From assembly GCF_018494085.1 (NCBI RefSeq), contig NZ_JABBFP010000011.1:1-64000 (forward strand): a stretch of DNA of 64,000 bases, given 5' to 3'. Numbering within the stretch: position 1 is the first letter of the stretch; each line of letters begins with the position of its first letter. The position numbers were made by a program, and so were the translations under genes. Shown one piece after another: positions 26,039 through 34,244 of this stretch. The DNA is from Rosenbergiella collisarenosi. GTDB taxonomy: Bacteria > Pseudomonadota > Gammaproteobacteria > Enterobacterales > Enterobacteriaceae. The notes under the pieces are model-generated. The model did no database searches. It saw nothing but the letters and a program-made list of their open reading frames with translations, and was not told where the DNA came from.

Positions 26039-27061
26039 TTAGTCCATCATCTTGGTGACAGCACTGATCACCGAACCGGTGTTTCTCATATAGCGCATAG
26101 CTGTTTCGGTATTCTTCCACCCACCCTCAGCCATTATTTGAGGCAGAGTTGCCCCGCTCATACTAAGGTCGAGAGTAGCTCCCACACGACAGCTATGGCC
26201 AGACCACTGGCTATATCTGCCTTTATTTTTAGGTTCATCCTCCCGGCCCATCAGTTCCCAGGTGTCTTTATATATTTTTTCAATCGCAACATTACTCAAT
26301 GATTTTTCAGCGACTCTCACTTTTCCGTTCTTGAAAACCTGGGAGAAAATCATTGCGTCCGGGTGATGTTCTAATCCAGAAATTTTTAACCATTCGAAAA
26401 GTGCATTAACGGTTTTCTTTGAGAGCTGTTTTATGGTTTCTGTCAGGGTATTCGTCTTAGTGTAAGCAATAAATAACGTTACACTGTCACCTTTTATTTG
26501 AACATCACGTACACGTAGCCGTGCGATTTCGGATATACGGAGCATCGTATTGTACGCAACGTATAAAAAAGCTCGATTGCGCATCGCGGTTAAGGTTCCC
26601 AATTGCTTGTATAAGTAATCGGCAACCTGCAGGTCGGCTAAATAAAATGGAACCGCTTGCCCAACACGCTCACCGTTAGTCGCAGCTATGCGGTTAAGCT
26701 TCTTCATCCCTAGACTGACTACGCTTTCCATACTGACACCTGGCAAACCGGATACCTTCATCAGCATATTAAGCATGGATAGGCGCGAACGAACCGTATT
26801 AATGGAGTTCCCTTTAACGTTCTTCATCCATATTAGGTACTCACGACAGTTATCAGGATTAACGGGCAACCACGTGTAACCTTTACTGATACACCAGTTG
26901 GCATAGAGTTTGGTACCGGACATTAGGCTTGCGAGTGTATTGGGTGCATAACCTTCGTTATCCCGTAAAAAGTTACGTAAGTTATGGGCCACATCCTCAG
27001 CAGTAATATGGGCAAGATGTGCTGGCATGTTTACTTCGTGAGTTTCGGGCAGTTGGTTCAA
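26039..27061 (-). CDS. cre-like: Cre-like tyrosine recombinase
   Basis: The 340-residue protein aligns with P1 Cre end to end by eye. Catalytic residues are Arg175 (LRISEIARLR), Lys202 (YTKT), His289 and Arg292 (WSGHSCRVGA), Trp315 (GGWKN) and Tyr324 (MRYMRN), nearly the same numbering as Cre (173, 201, 289, 292, 315, 324). The N-terminal core-binding domain also matches (YANWCISKGYTWLPVNPDN, like WAAWCKLNNRKWFPAEP). It is thus a plasmid resolvase of the Cre type, expected to resolve dimers. A lox-shaped site lies 148 bp upstream of its start. Distinct from phage integrases, which have a different N-terminus. Confidence 0.93.
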   Translation of the reverse strand: MNQLPETHEVNMPAHLAHITAEDVAHNLRNFLRDNEGYAPNTLASLMSGTKLYANWCISKGYTWLPVNPDNCREYLIWMKNVKGNSINTVRSRLSMLNMLMKVSGLPGVSMESVVSLGMKKLNRIAATNGERVGQAVPFYLADLQVADYLYKQLGTLTAMRNRAFLYVAYNTMLRISEIARLRVRDVQIKGDSVTLFIAYTKTNTLTETIKQLSKKTVNALFEWLKISGLEHHPDAMIFSQVFKNGKVRVAEKSLSNVAIEKIYKDTWELMGREDEPKNKGRYSQWSGHSCRVGATLDLSMSGATLPQIMAEGGWKNTETAMRYMRNTGSVISAVTKMMD

Positions 27062-27208
27062 TTTTTGTCCTATTTTCGATTGGTAACGCTACGTGAAAAA
27101 TTTCGAGCTATCAGGGGTTTTATCCCCAACTTTTCGCGTAGACGCGCCAAAAATTCCTGCCATAGTTCCCACTAAGGCGCAAGTGTGTATTTATCCAGTA
27201 ACTATATC

Positions 27209-27242
27209 ATAACTTTATATAATCCTTATTATGTAAAGTTAT
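27209..27242 (+). promoter_or_regulatory. lox-like recombination site (13-8-13 bp)
   Basis: Left arm ATAACTTTATATA, spacer ATCCTTAT and right arm TATGTAAAGTTAT make 34 bp with loxP geometry. The arms are inverted repeats matching at 12 of 13 positions. Against the loxP arm ATAACTTCGTATA the left arm matches 11 of 13 and the right 10 of 13. The asymmetric spacer gives direction. It lies just upstream of the Cre-like gene, as loxP does in P1. Only this copy was seen, as expected for dimer resolution. Confidence 0.88.
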
Positions 27243-27652
27243 AGTATTTGAAATTTTTTTCACTATTTTTACATCAGAATGGGTTTAGGGTTCCAAATCG
27301 GCTGATCGAGTTGCCATGGTCGGCATCGTAGACACTCAAAGCGTCTTCCATGGTCGATGTAGAAAAGAGTCACACATCAGGTCAGTCAATTTCATATCGT
27401 TTTTGAAATTAAACATATCGATTTCATTATTGAAACTCACTGAGCAGCGAAACTCAATCCATAATAAAGATTGGGAAAGAACCTCGCATTTTATGAGACA
27501 GTTCTGCAATAGAAAGTGATAAATGAGTCTTCGACAGACCATATCTATAGCTTAAGCTTTCTCAGTAAACAAACGGGTATTAGTCGCTAATTCTGTAATG
27601 CATGACCGTATTAATACTCATGGTAATATGGTACTAGTTAAGTGAGGTTCTT
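27243..27652. other. Intergenic stretch without a convincing gene
   Basis: About 410 bases between the lox-like site and the zinc-ribbon gene. Two frames of ~67 codons run on opposite strands over the same bases, and neither has a ribosome site. A short repeat, CCATGGTCG (27311 and 27348), occurs twice. Promoters for the flanking gene must lie at its right end. Confidence 0.35.
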
Positions 27653-27823
27653 ATGTATTGTCCTAATTGTGGTGGTAATAGAAACATTGATAATGCGCCT
27701 GAACATCCTGATGCTTTCGTAGAGCGTGGTGCGTATAATAATCATAGAGGTGAGTTTGAGCTAGAGCATGGAGCTATTGTTCTGATGTGTGGCGATTGTC
27801 AGCAAGAGTTTATAATGATATAA
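27653..27823 (+). CDS. Small zinc-ribbon protein
   Basis: A 56-residue protein starting MYCPNCGGNR and ending VLMCGDCQQEFIMI: two CxxC pairs form a rubredoxin-type zinc ribbon. GTGAGG lies upstream of the ATG. It probably binds zinc and may contact nucleic acid or protein, but no partner is evident. It is followed 50 bases later by a small membrane protein on the same strand. Confidence 0.65.
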   Translation: MYCPNCGGNRNIDNAPEHPDAFVERGAYNNHRGEFELEHGAIVLMCGDCQQEFIMI

Positions 27824-27873
27824 CCGATAACTTATTATCTAAAGATTCAGACATACAATTAATTGAGGACTTA

Positions 27874-28077
27874 ATGATGGTTTATGCAGGTGGTATAATG
27901 TTTGTGGTAGGGGTATTACTTTTTATTTTCGCTCCTAGAACATTGGGTATCAGAGGTAAAGGACATCCGGTAGTTGTTATGTTATTAGGGGTGATAATAT
28001 CGGGTATTGGTTTGTATAAACATAATGTAAATTTATCTGAATTTCATAAATCTTTAGCACAAAGCAAAAACCCATAA
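27874..28077 (+). CDS. Small two-helix membrane protein
   Basis: From ATG 27874 (GAGGAC just upstream) the product is 67 residues with two membrane helices (GIMFVVGVLLFIFA and VVVMLLGVIISGIGLY) joined by a short basic loop. A longer frame from 27787 overlaps the zinc-ribbon gene and is less likely. Function unknown. Confidence 0.55.
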   Translation: MMVYAGGIMFVVGVLLFIFAPRTLGIRGKGHPVVVMLLGVIISGIGLYKHNVNLSEFHKSLAQSKNP

Positions 28078-28344
28078 TTCATAATTCAGCATAGGTTTCA
28101 GATCCTATGCTTACCTTCCCTTTAAAGACTTTATCAAGCTATCAATTCTCAATTGTCTAAAAATTATTTTCTATATTTATCAGATTGAATCCGCACTGGA
28201 TATGAACAACTATTATTGATACTACCTACTTTTTAACCATACGAACACAAGCCAAAAATAATGATTTCAATACTGTCTTTCTCAAAACGTAAAACCATTA
28301 TATGATGTTTGTCATTATGAGCAAAAAAAGAACAAGGTACTACT

Positions 28345-29247
28345 ATGGACATCAAAAAAGCATTCGTTACCATAGAAGCAGAACTTAATGTTGTTGATGA
28401 AATTATTCAAAGTAGTGCCAGTAGCCTCAGTATTGTTTCAAAAATCCCACCAACACTCAGGGGTGAAGAGAACTTAGAAGAAATGTTGATCACACCTGAA
28501 TTACTCAAGGGTGAAAATGCCGTAAATTCTGCTGTAGAGGCGTGGAAAGACATAAGAATAATTGACAAGTATTCACTGAAGGCCTCAAGGCGTTCGAGTG
28601 GGATTATCCATATCTCACCTGACGAAACTGATGAGATCGATAGTCTTGTCGCATGCATTGAACGTATCAATACGCTTAAAACAGATATTGAGAGGTACAT
28701 CGTTACGCAATTTACTACCCGTAATGAGCGTTATGAGGCCTTACACACGCAATGCCCTGATGCTCACACGTTACACCTTTACAGGCATATCAGGTATTGG
28801 AATGATGCCGATCTCTCTGTCGTGAGCTTTTCATGGCGAAATAAGACAGCTCTTTATACACCGGATAAGTCAGAACTATTAACAAGAATGACGACTGATA
28901 GCAGTGGTAAGCCTATCGAGACTAAAAATATCCCATCTCTACATGATATGCTAAATAAGATTATGCGTACCCCTGCACACCAGTTGCGTATTAGACGAAA
29001 GGTTAAGGTTCAACCTGTAGCTAATATGATGTTTTTCAATAACGAAAATCCTTTAGTACCTATACGCGAATCCGTGGCAGCAGCAATGCCCTTTATCGTT
29101 ATCCAAGCACGGGTTCCAGAGATTACACCCCTAGGTATCTATGATCATGAAGCCCGTAAGTTGCGTAAAGAACGCCAAGATAAACCAAGGAATGAGGTGA
29201 TAGGTGTTTTTAAAGGTGAGACAATTGAGGTGGCTTATAGTGAGTAA
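28345..29247 (+). CDS. tus-like: Tus-like replication terminus-binding protein
   Basis: The 300-residue protein resembles E. coli Tus in its second half: IERINTLKTDIERYIVT (106-121; Tus IQHINKLKTTFEHIVT), FSWRNKTALYT (162-172; FGWANKHII) and RIRRKVKVQPVAN (215-227; KIKRPVKVQPIAR), the last being the DNA-contacting core strand. Tus blocks replication forks in one direction at Ter sites. A plasmid copy may trap forks on the plasmid or act on host Ter sites. The N-terminal ~95 residues diverge. A strong terminator follows. I found no clear E. coli-type Ter site in the window by eye. Confidence 0.8.
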   Translation: MDIKKAFVTIEAELNVVDEIIQSSASSLSIVSKIPPTLRGEENLEEMLITPELLKGENAVNSAVEAWKDIRIIDKYSLKASRRSSGIIHISPDETDEIDSLVACIERINTLKTDIERYIVTQFTTRNERYEALHTQCPDAHTLHLYRHIRYWNDADLSVVSFSWRNKTALYTPDKSELLTRMTTDSSGKPIETKNIPSLHDMLNKIMRTPAHQLRIRRKVKVQPVANMMFFNNENPLVPIRESVAAAMPFIVIQARVPEITPLGIYDHEARKLRKERQDKPRNEVIGVFKGETIEVAYSE

Positions 29248-29262
29248 CTATTCAATTAAAAA

Positions 29263-29280
29263 AGGCCTCTAATGAGGCCT
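29263..29280. terminator. Rho-independent terminator, bidirectional
   Basis: Stem AGGCCTC / GAGGCCT with a 4-base loop, preceded by A6 on the plus strand, so it works best for the minus-strand gene at 29286 and can also end the Tus-like gene. The two genes converge here. Confidence 0.75.
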
Positions 29281-29285
29281 CTATA

Positions 29286-29687
29286 TTACGCAAATGTTTG
29301 AAATAACTTCCACATCAATTCATCACCCATTACGGATAGAGCAATTGGGTTAAGCTCAAAGAGATCCTCTTTCAATCGACATGCCATAGCATGCTCACTA
29401 TTCTCGTGGATTTCTTCTTTGTGAGCGATAAAATAATCGATACAACCTTCTAAACCATTCTCTTTTGCAACAGCATCCAACTCAAGAGCATGATCACCTT
29501 TTAGAATGAAAAATACTGCCCCTGCCAAAACAATTGCCGTTGTTTGAACACCAAAATCAGCGACACTAGGATTAAAGCTAATCCGGTATTTACCATATGA
29601 TTTCACAACATTAATGCGTGGTAATGGGATGGTCGGATGGTTTGAATTTGTGAATTGATTATTAATTTTACTTATTAAGCTTGTCAT
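29286..29687 (-). CDS. Hypothetical protein with one hydrophobic segment
   Basis: The 133-residue protein has a basic, proline-containing start, one hydrophobic stretch (QTTAIVLAGAVFFILKG, about 49-65) and an acidic helical C-terminal half. GGAGG stands before the ATG. It converges with the Tus-like gene. I do not recognise the family and cannot tell whether the hydrophobic segment spans the membrane or is a buried helix. Confidence 0.6.
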   Translation of the reverse strand: MTSLISKINNQFTNSNHPTIPLPRINVVKSYGKYRISFNPSVADFGVQTTAIVLAGAVFFILKGDHALELDAVAKENGLEGCIDYFIAHKEEIHENSEHAMACRLKEDLFELNPIALSVMGDELMWKLFQTFA

Positions 29688-29780
29688 ATGGCCTCCTGTC
29701 TAATGTATGAATCTATATTAATATAGATTACAGAAAGTCGAATAGTAAAAACCTAAATAATTAGGACTTATTTATAGGGA

Positions 29781-29833
29781 TTTATCTTAATGTCATTCGT
29801 TAACTTCGACGTATAAAAACCTATGCTAAGGTT
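29781..29833 (+). promoter_or_regulatory. Shared promoter-like module, copy A
   Basis: TTTATCTTAA, CATTCG, TAACT, TATGC and AGGT occur here in order, and again before ssb at 34168-34222 at nearly the same spacing. The TATGCT hexamer may be the -10 element. Two copies in front of two operons suggest a common promoter or regulator. See the finding on this module. Confidence 0.5.
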
Positions 29834-29858
29834 TACATATATTTGGTAAGGAGATGCT

Positions 29859-30092
29859 ATGAGTACAAGAAATAATGAACTTCAACATAAAATAGAAGAG
29901 TATAAAAGTAAGTTTACGGATACTCAGATTTACTATCGCTATAAACATCTTATGAACGAATCTCAGCGATTATGGGCTAAGAATTGTATTGAGTCTGGTG
30001 GGAATACTGCCCACAAATCTGCTCGTGAATTCCTCACTAATGAGGAAAGGGAAGAGCTTGAAGTTTGTCGTTATTGTTTACTTTCTCACTAG
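29859..30092 (+). CDS. Small hypothetical helical protein
   Basis: A strong ribosome site (GGTAAGGAGA) precedes this 77-residue, highly charged, helical protein (QHKIEEYKSKFTDTQIYYRY...). It opens a run of small rightward genes and lies behind the shared promoter module. No family recognised. Confidence 0.6.
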   Translation: MSTRNNELQHKIEEYKSKFTDTQIYYRYKHLMNESQRLWAKNCIESGGNTAHKSAREFLTNEEREELEVCRYCLLSH

Positions 30093-30101
30093 GGGGTCAT
30101 T

Positions 30102-30422
30102 ATGAGTTTTAAGAGAAATACATGTAAAATGGAAATAATTGAAAATACAGTCAGCGCATTAGGTGTTTTACATATTGCGACCGAATATAAAAAACTAAAT
30201 GACTATGTTTTTTCTAAAATGATGGTGACTATTAGTAATGAAAGCTTAAGCTTTGACGTAAAATCTATCCACGATATTCTTAATGTCGATGAAATAGATA
30301 AACGTAGCCTTTATCACGATTGCCTCATAGCTGTTGGCTATACACATAATTCAGGTTCCCCTATATGGAGCACACTTGATTTTAATCGCTTAGATAATCC
30401 ACACCATATGGGTTTTTTATAA
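30102..30422 (+). CDS. Hypothetical protein
   Basis: A 106-residue soluble protein, mixed alpha/beta by composition, beginning 9 bases after the previous gene, with AGGGGGTC before its ATG. Likely cotranscribed with both neighbours. No motif recognised. Confidence 0.55.
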   Translation: MSFKRNTCKMEIIENTVSALGVLHIATEYKKLNDYVFSKMMVTISNESLSFDVKSIHDILNVDEIDKRSLYHDCLIAVGYTHNSGSPIWSTLDFNRLDNPHHMGFL

Positions 30423-30424
30423 TA

Positions 30425-30712
30425 ATGAATATCACAACTCTCAACATAGCCTTTGAAGCAGCTGTTGGAGCATTTACTGCTGCATTAGTTAATGACGTTG
30501 AACGTTCTGAGCTTGAAGCACAGCTAAAAACATTCCAAATCAGAAAATTAAATGAGCCGACTAGTAAACAAACTATCGAAACACTCAGTATGGGTTCAAG
30601 TCGAATTATACTTAAGAGCCTAGCGGGGAAAACGCTTTGGGTATCACCTATAGTACGTTCTATTAACCTTTTATCCTTAATTTCAGCTCTTGATTCTATA
30701 AGCTATCAGTAA
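30425..30712 (+). CDS. Hypothetical protein
   Basis: A 95-residue protein beginning two bases after the previous stop, so probably translationally coupled. Mostly helical, with an Ala-rich N-terminal helix (AFEAAVGAFTAALV). No family recognised. A terminator follows 80 bases later, ending this small operon. Confidence 0.55.
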   Translation: MNITTLNIAFEAAVGAFTAALVNDVERSELEAQLKTFQIRKLNEPTSKQTIETLSMGSSRIILKSLAGKTLWVSPIVRSINLLSLISALDSISYQ

Positions 30713-30790
30713 GCGTAAAGGCTCTCAGTTTATGTAGCAACCCTCTCTGTGGTTATCGATAGTAAACCATTTTTAAGAGTTAATTAAAAC

Positions 30791-30817
30791 AAGGGCCATC
30801 GCTAGTGATGGCCCTTT
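30791..30817 (+). terminator. Rho-independent terminator
   Basis: A 10-base stem (AAGGGCCATC / GATGGCCCTT) with a 6-base loop and flanking A and T runs. It ends the three-gene operon upstream. Confidence 0.8.
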
Positions 30818-30915
30818 GACATTAGGATTTATCCCACTAATTATTAATGAACAGCCTATTCGACCCCCTCCTTTCCTGTGGAAATATGGTCCTAACACAA
30901 CTAAGGAGTCCTTTA

Positions 30916-31362
30916 ATGAAAAGCATCAATGATCTTAAAAAGAAATTCAATATCTCTAACCGCAACCCAATTATTGCAAGCGTTCTGGTCGATTATACCT
31001 CTTGGGGTATTCGTGGGACCTCATGCCGTCAACAACACAAATACCAATTCTTCCTTGATCATAAAGATAATCACGACCGCTTTATTTTCACTATTGTCTG
31101 TACTTTAAATCTGAAGAAAAAAGGAATTCAAAAAGGAAGTGATATGAGAATTGAGGTATCTCATTATTCAAACTTCTCAAATGAAAAACGAGGATTTACC
31201 GTTCATGAAGGTGATCACCATATTAGGCTGTGTAGTGATAATGATGAAGTCCACTTAGACAGTTTCTTTTCATCGATTCGTAATGAAATTGAGGCCATGG
31301 ACTTTGAGGAACGGTATTCTAATGCCTCATATCTTAACTACAAAGCTAAATGGGCTGCATAG
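30916..31362 (+). CDS. Hypothetical protein
   Basis: From ATG 30916 (AAGGAG upstream) the product is 148 residues, soluble, with a beta-rich centre (HKYQFFLDHKDNHDRFIFTI) and a C-terminal helix. An in-frame start at 30847 overlaps no ribosome site. The next gene's ribosome site begins right after its stop. Function unknown. Confidence 0.6.
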   Translation: MKSINDLKKKFNISNRNPIIASVLVDYTSWGIRGTSCRQQHKYQFFLDHKDNHDRFIFTIVCTLNLKKKGIQKGSDMRIEVSHYSNFSNEKRGFTVHEGDHHIRLCSDNDEVHLDSFFSSIRNEIEAMDFEERYSNASYLNYKAKWAA

Positions 31363-31388
31363 CCCTTTCTATGACCCTTGGAGGACCT

Positions 31389-32243
31389 ATGCAATCTTTA
31401 GACTACGGGACAATACAGAAGAGGAATAGCTTCAAATCTCGGATACGTAAAGCGAGAAGAGTGCTCAGAAATGAAATCACTAGCCGGGCAAGTTTCTATC
31501 ACTCAGCCAAAGCAGAATGGTACCGTTGCAGTCATAATCTCGACTCGATGAGTTTTGAGTCTGATGGCCACGTCAGCAACGATAAAGTCCGGTTCTTAAA
31601 CACGGATGGACAGCAACTAAAAAAAGAACATATTGGTTTTCTACATGGGACCTGCAGGAAAGAAAAGCTTGATTACGATAGTTATGATGAGGCGAAATCT
31701 AGTGCTGATCGTTTAGCGAAACGCTATTGCACCCCATTTTGGGTCTATGCGCAAAACAATGGCAGTATTTGGAATATTTCTAGCCATGGTTTCGATACTA
31801 TACGTAGCCCGGACTCAACCTGCGGTAAAAAAGGCCTGGTAAAGAGAATGCGGGAAGTTGGTATAGACCCTCATAATAGCGTAGAAAAAAGCCCTCCAAG
31901 CGCAACTATTCGCGCAAGGTACAATGGTAATACGCTATTTTTAAATGGTATGTACGTAAACGAATTTATATTCCAAGAGTGGTTAAACGTTCAAAAAGCA
32001 CCGGCAGTGATAGTGACCCTACAAGCAGGACTCAGCCTATCTATTATCGAGCTGCTGCAGCGACTTCAAGACGTTTTTCTACAGGGTACCGGCTACTGCA
32101 GTGTATACCGTTATCTATCTTCGGATACGGTACTGATTACCAAGACATCCTCCGAGATTTCGTTAAAATCAGCACTAAATAATATCAATAGTTTTTGTTG
32201 GCTAGAGCACGTTTATAAAGCTGAAGCGAATTCAGTACTCTAA
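31389..32243 (+). CDS. Hypothetical protein
   Basis: From ATG 31389 (TTGGAGG upstream) the product is 284 residues. The N-terminus is strongly basic (IQKRNSFKSRIRKARRVLRN), which suggests nucleic-acid contact; the centre has Cys and Trp residues without a recognisable metal site. No family recognised. It sits in a rightward run from 30916 to 34153. Confidence 0.6.
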   Translation: MQSLDYGTIQKRNSFKSRIRKARRVLRNEITSRASFYHSAKAEWYRCSHNLDSMSFESDGHVSNDKVRFLNTDGQQLKKEHIGFLHGTCRKEKLDYDSYDEAKSSADRLAKRYCTPFWVYAQNNGSIWNISSHGFDTIRSPDSTCGKKGLVKRMREVGIDPHNSVEKSPPSATIRARYNGNTLFLNGMYVNEFIFQEWLNVQKAPAVIVTLQAGLSLSIIELLQRLQDVFLQGTGYCSVYRYLSSDTVLITKTSSEISLKSALNNINSFCWLEHVYKAEANSVL

Positions 32244-32284
32244 CCGGCAAGTAAATTTTATACGTACTAAATGAGAGCGTATTT

Positions 32285-33037
32285 ATGCGATTGAACATGA
32301 TCATGAGCTTTCCTGAAGCTCAGCGATGCCTTAAGGAAAGCTTCAAGTTTTTTTATCTAAGTCGTTATACAACATGTAAAACACTCCTATGTTTTGTAGC
32401 CTTTTTAGTGTCTTGGCTAACCTTAACAGGGGTGGGGTATTCTGATGCGATGGCCAGAGCAACACTTTTCCTGGGTATGTATCTCTTTATCGTAGCGACC
32501 GTGTGCAGCTGCTTTGCTGATAAAGAATTGAATAAAGGTCTGATGTATACCAGTTATGGGGTATACGCCGTGAGCATCCTGTTCTGGAATTATCACGGCC
32601 ATGGTTTGCTATGGGTATTAGAGGGTTTACTTAATCATAATCCAGTACCACATAGCATGGCATTCAACGCACTTTCATCACTACTGACTACCAACATACT
32701 TCTCAGTATCGTGCTGGGCCATTATGTATACGTAGTCGCCTTGATGGTACTGGACCGGTTTCGTAATGAAAAAATAATGAAACAGGGCGTAATACAACGA
32801 ATAGTACTCAACTTTGCTGGCCAGGTATTACAGATGTGCGTATTCCCGTCATTATCTATTTTGCTCTTACTCAGTACGCCAGTTAGTATTGTCCCAGCCC
32901 TTTTCCTTCCTGTTCTTTTGGTATGGAATTTAGTTTATGCATTTATCATCCTAATGAAGACTGAAAATGGTTCCCAGCCGGAAGCGACTATTCAACTGAT
33001 CGGGCATGCAAATTGGAAATGGAAGAAATCAAAATGA
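32285..33037 (+). CDS. Polytopic inner-membrane protein
   Basis: The 250-residue protein has about six membrane helices (for example LCFVAFLVSWLTLTGVGYS and LFLGMYLFIVATVCSCF). No transporter signature is visible. The stop overlaps the next ATG by four bases, so it is coupled to the Lar-like gene. Function unknown. Confidence 0.65.
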   Translation: MRLNMIMSFPEAQRCLKESFKFFYLSRYTTCKTLLCFVAFLVSWLTLTGVGYSDAMARATLFLGMYLFIVATVCSCFADKELNKGLMYTSYGVYAVSILFWNYHGHGLLWVLEGLLNHNPVPHSMAFNALSSLLTTNILLSIVLGHYVYVVALMVLDRFRNEKIMKQGVIQRIVLNFAGQVLQMCVFPSLSILLLLSTPVSIVPALFLPVLLVWNLVYAFIILMKTENGSQPEATIQLIGHANWKWKKSK

Positions 33038-33567
33038 ATCAACATGTCCAAAAACCTCAACCAATCACTAAAAATATAACTCGTTTTTGGCGTAAGACAT
33101 CGCCCCAAGGTATTGGCCTTCCACAGGAAGAAGGTGTTTACCGTTTCCGGGTTCCCCTAGAATGTGCGCCATCTGAGACTATCGAATTTTTAGCCAAAGT
33201 GCGGATGCGTAGGCACGGCGTTCATACTGTTATCTTTCCGACATTTGAATATTTTCTTGATGATGAATTTCTGGTGATCCCTGAAGGAACTCGATGGCGG
33301 GAAGCTGAGCACTACGACCCAAAGGAATTGGGTAATGATAGCTTCCCGGTCGTGCAAAAAATTGATCACCTTGTAAAAGAATGCCCTTTTTGCAGTGGGA
33401 AGCCTACATTAGCCGGGAATAAAATTGACCCGGATAACGGTGATGTGTTTGCTACTAACCATCCGTATAAATTCAATCGATTTTGGCTAACCTGCTGTGA
33501 ATGGATAGCTCCGGTACCAAGACCATCGATAATGGAGGTGGTGGACCTATGGAACCAGCACAAATGA
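33034..33567 (+). CDS. Lar-like zinc-finger protein
   Basis: From ATG 33034 (ATGA overlap) the product is 177 residues. The C-terminal part has CPFCSGKPTL, a second Cys pair region (LTCCEW) and ends in VVDLWNQHK, the CPFCG...C..C...WN pattern of Lar (restriction alleviation) family proteins, which protect incoming DNA from type I restriction. The N-terminal ~110 residues are extra. A broader role as a zinc-ribbon protein is possible. Confidence 0.6.
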   Translation: MNQHVQKPQPITKNITRFWRKTSPQGIGLPQEEGVYRFRVPLECAPSETIEFLAKVRMRRHGVHTVIFPTFEYFLDDEFLVIPEGTRWREAEHYDPKELGNDSFPVVQKIDHLVKECPFCSGKPTLAGNKIDPDNGDVFATNHPYKFNRFWLTCCEWIAPVPRPSIMEVVDLWNQHK

Positions 33568-33854
33568 AAAGACTTCTATTGATTATCTTGCCCTGCTATC
33601 TACTGTCCGGTTGTACGTTTGGAATGAGCCTCGATGAACGGTATCAGAAAGCCTATCAAGCAGTTATTCAGGACCCAAACGCTGATAATGTCTCTAAGTA
33701 TATGGAACTCAGTAAAAAGCTTGCAGATAGGGATATGGCAAAGGCAAATAAAGCTGCGGAAAAAGCAACGAGTGAAAGCGATAAAAGCTTTACCGAGTAT
33801 TTTAATAAATATGGTAGTGACGATTTTAAAAGCTTAAAGCGGAATTCTGATTAG
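33564..33854 (+). CDS. Small lipoprotein
   Basis: From ATG 33564 (four-base overlap with the previous gene) the product is 96 residues: MKRLLLIILPCYLLSGC is a lipoprotein signal with the lipid-bearing Cys17. The mature part is helical and charged (KKLADRDMAKANKAAEKA). Coupled with the Lar-like and membrane protein genes. Role unknown. Confidence 0.65.
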   Translation: MKRLLLIILPCYLLSGCTFGMSLDERYQKAYQAVIQDPNADNVSKYMELSKKLADRDMAKANKAAEKATSESDKSFTEYFNKYGSDDFKSLKRNSD

Positions 33855-33868
33855 TTAATGGGGGCAAT

Positions 33869-34153
33869 ATGACAGTAAAATCCAAGTTCTCAATTGTTTT
33901 TGATTACGACACTTTCGTTTTGATTAAAGATGAAGGTGAAGATCATCATATGTCAGTAACAAATGATGCAGATAACATCATTCCATATCTAAATAGAACA
34001 TTAAAGGGAGGATTACGCATAAGGCAATTGTATTATATTGATAGCATGGGGACCCTATCAGAACTAACATACATAAAAGATACTTTTACTGGATTTAAGC
34101 CCTGCCCACCACACATACTCGAAGCATTAGAAACATTACTTAAACGAAACTAA
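33869..34153 (+). CDS. Hypothetical protein
   Basis: A 94-residue soluble protein starting 14 bases after the lipoprotein gene, with GGGGGC before its ATG. Beta-rich start (KFSIVFDYDTFVLIKD) and a helical end. Last gene of the run before ssb. No family recognised. Confidence 0.55.
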   Translation: MTVKSKFSIVFDYDTFVLIKDEGEDHHMSVTNDADNIIPYLNRTLKGGLRIRQLYYIDSMGTLSELTYIKDTFTGFKPCPPHILEALETLLKRN

Positions 34154-34167
34154 ATGAATGTGATAAA

Positions 34168-34222
34168 TTTATCTTAAGGCATTCGGCTAACTGCATTGAG
34201 CTGTAAAATATGCATTAGGTAT
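34168..34222 (+). promoter_or_regulatory. Shared promoter-like module, copy B (before ssb)
   Basis: Carries the same ordered blocks as 29781-29833 (TTTATCTTAA, CATTCG, TAACT, TATGC, AGGT). It ends about 20 bases before the ssb start. Likely the ssb promoter, perhaps controlled together with the operon at 29859. Confidence 0.5.
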
Positions 34223-34244
34223 TAGCAGACTAAAGGAAACTCAC

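Noticed and set aside
27316-27542. Overlapping ~67-codon frames on both strands
   Set aside because: They cover the same bases, lack ribosome sites and resemble nothing; treated as non-coding.
32361-32390. Ter-like match (TACAACATG context) for the Tus homologue
   Set aside because: It lies inside a membrane-protein gene and shares only a short core with the E. coli Ter consensus.
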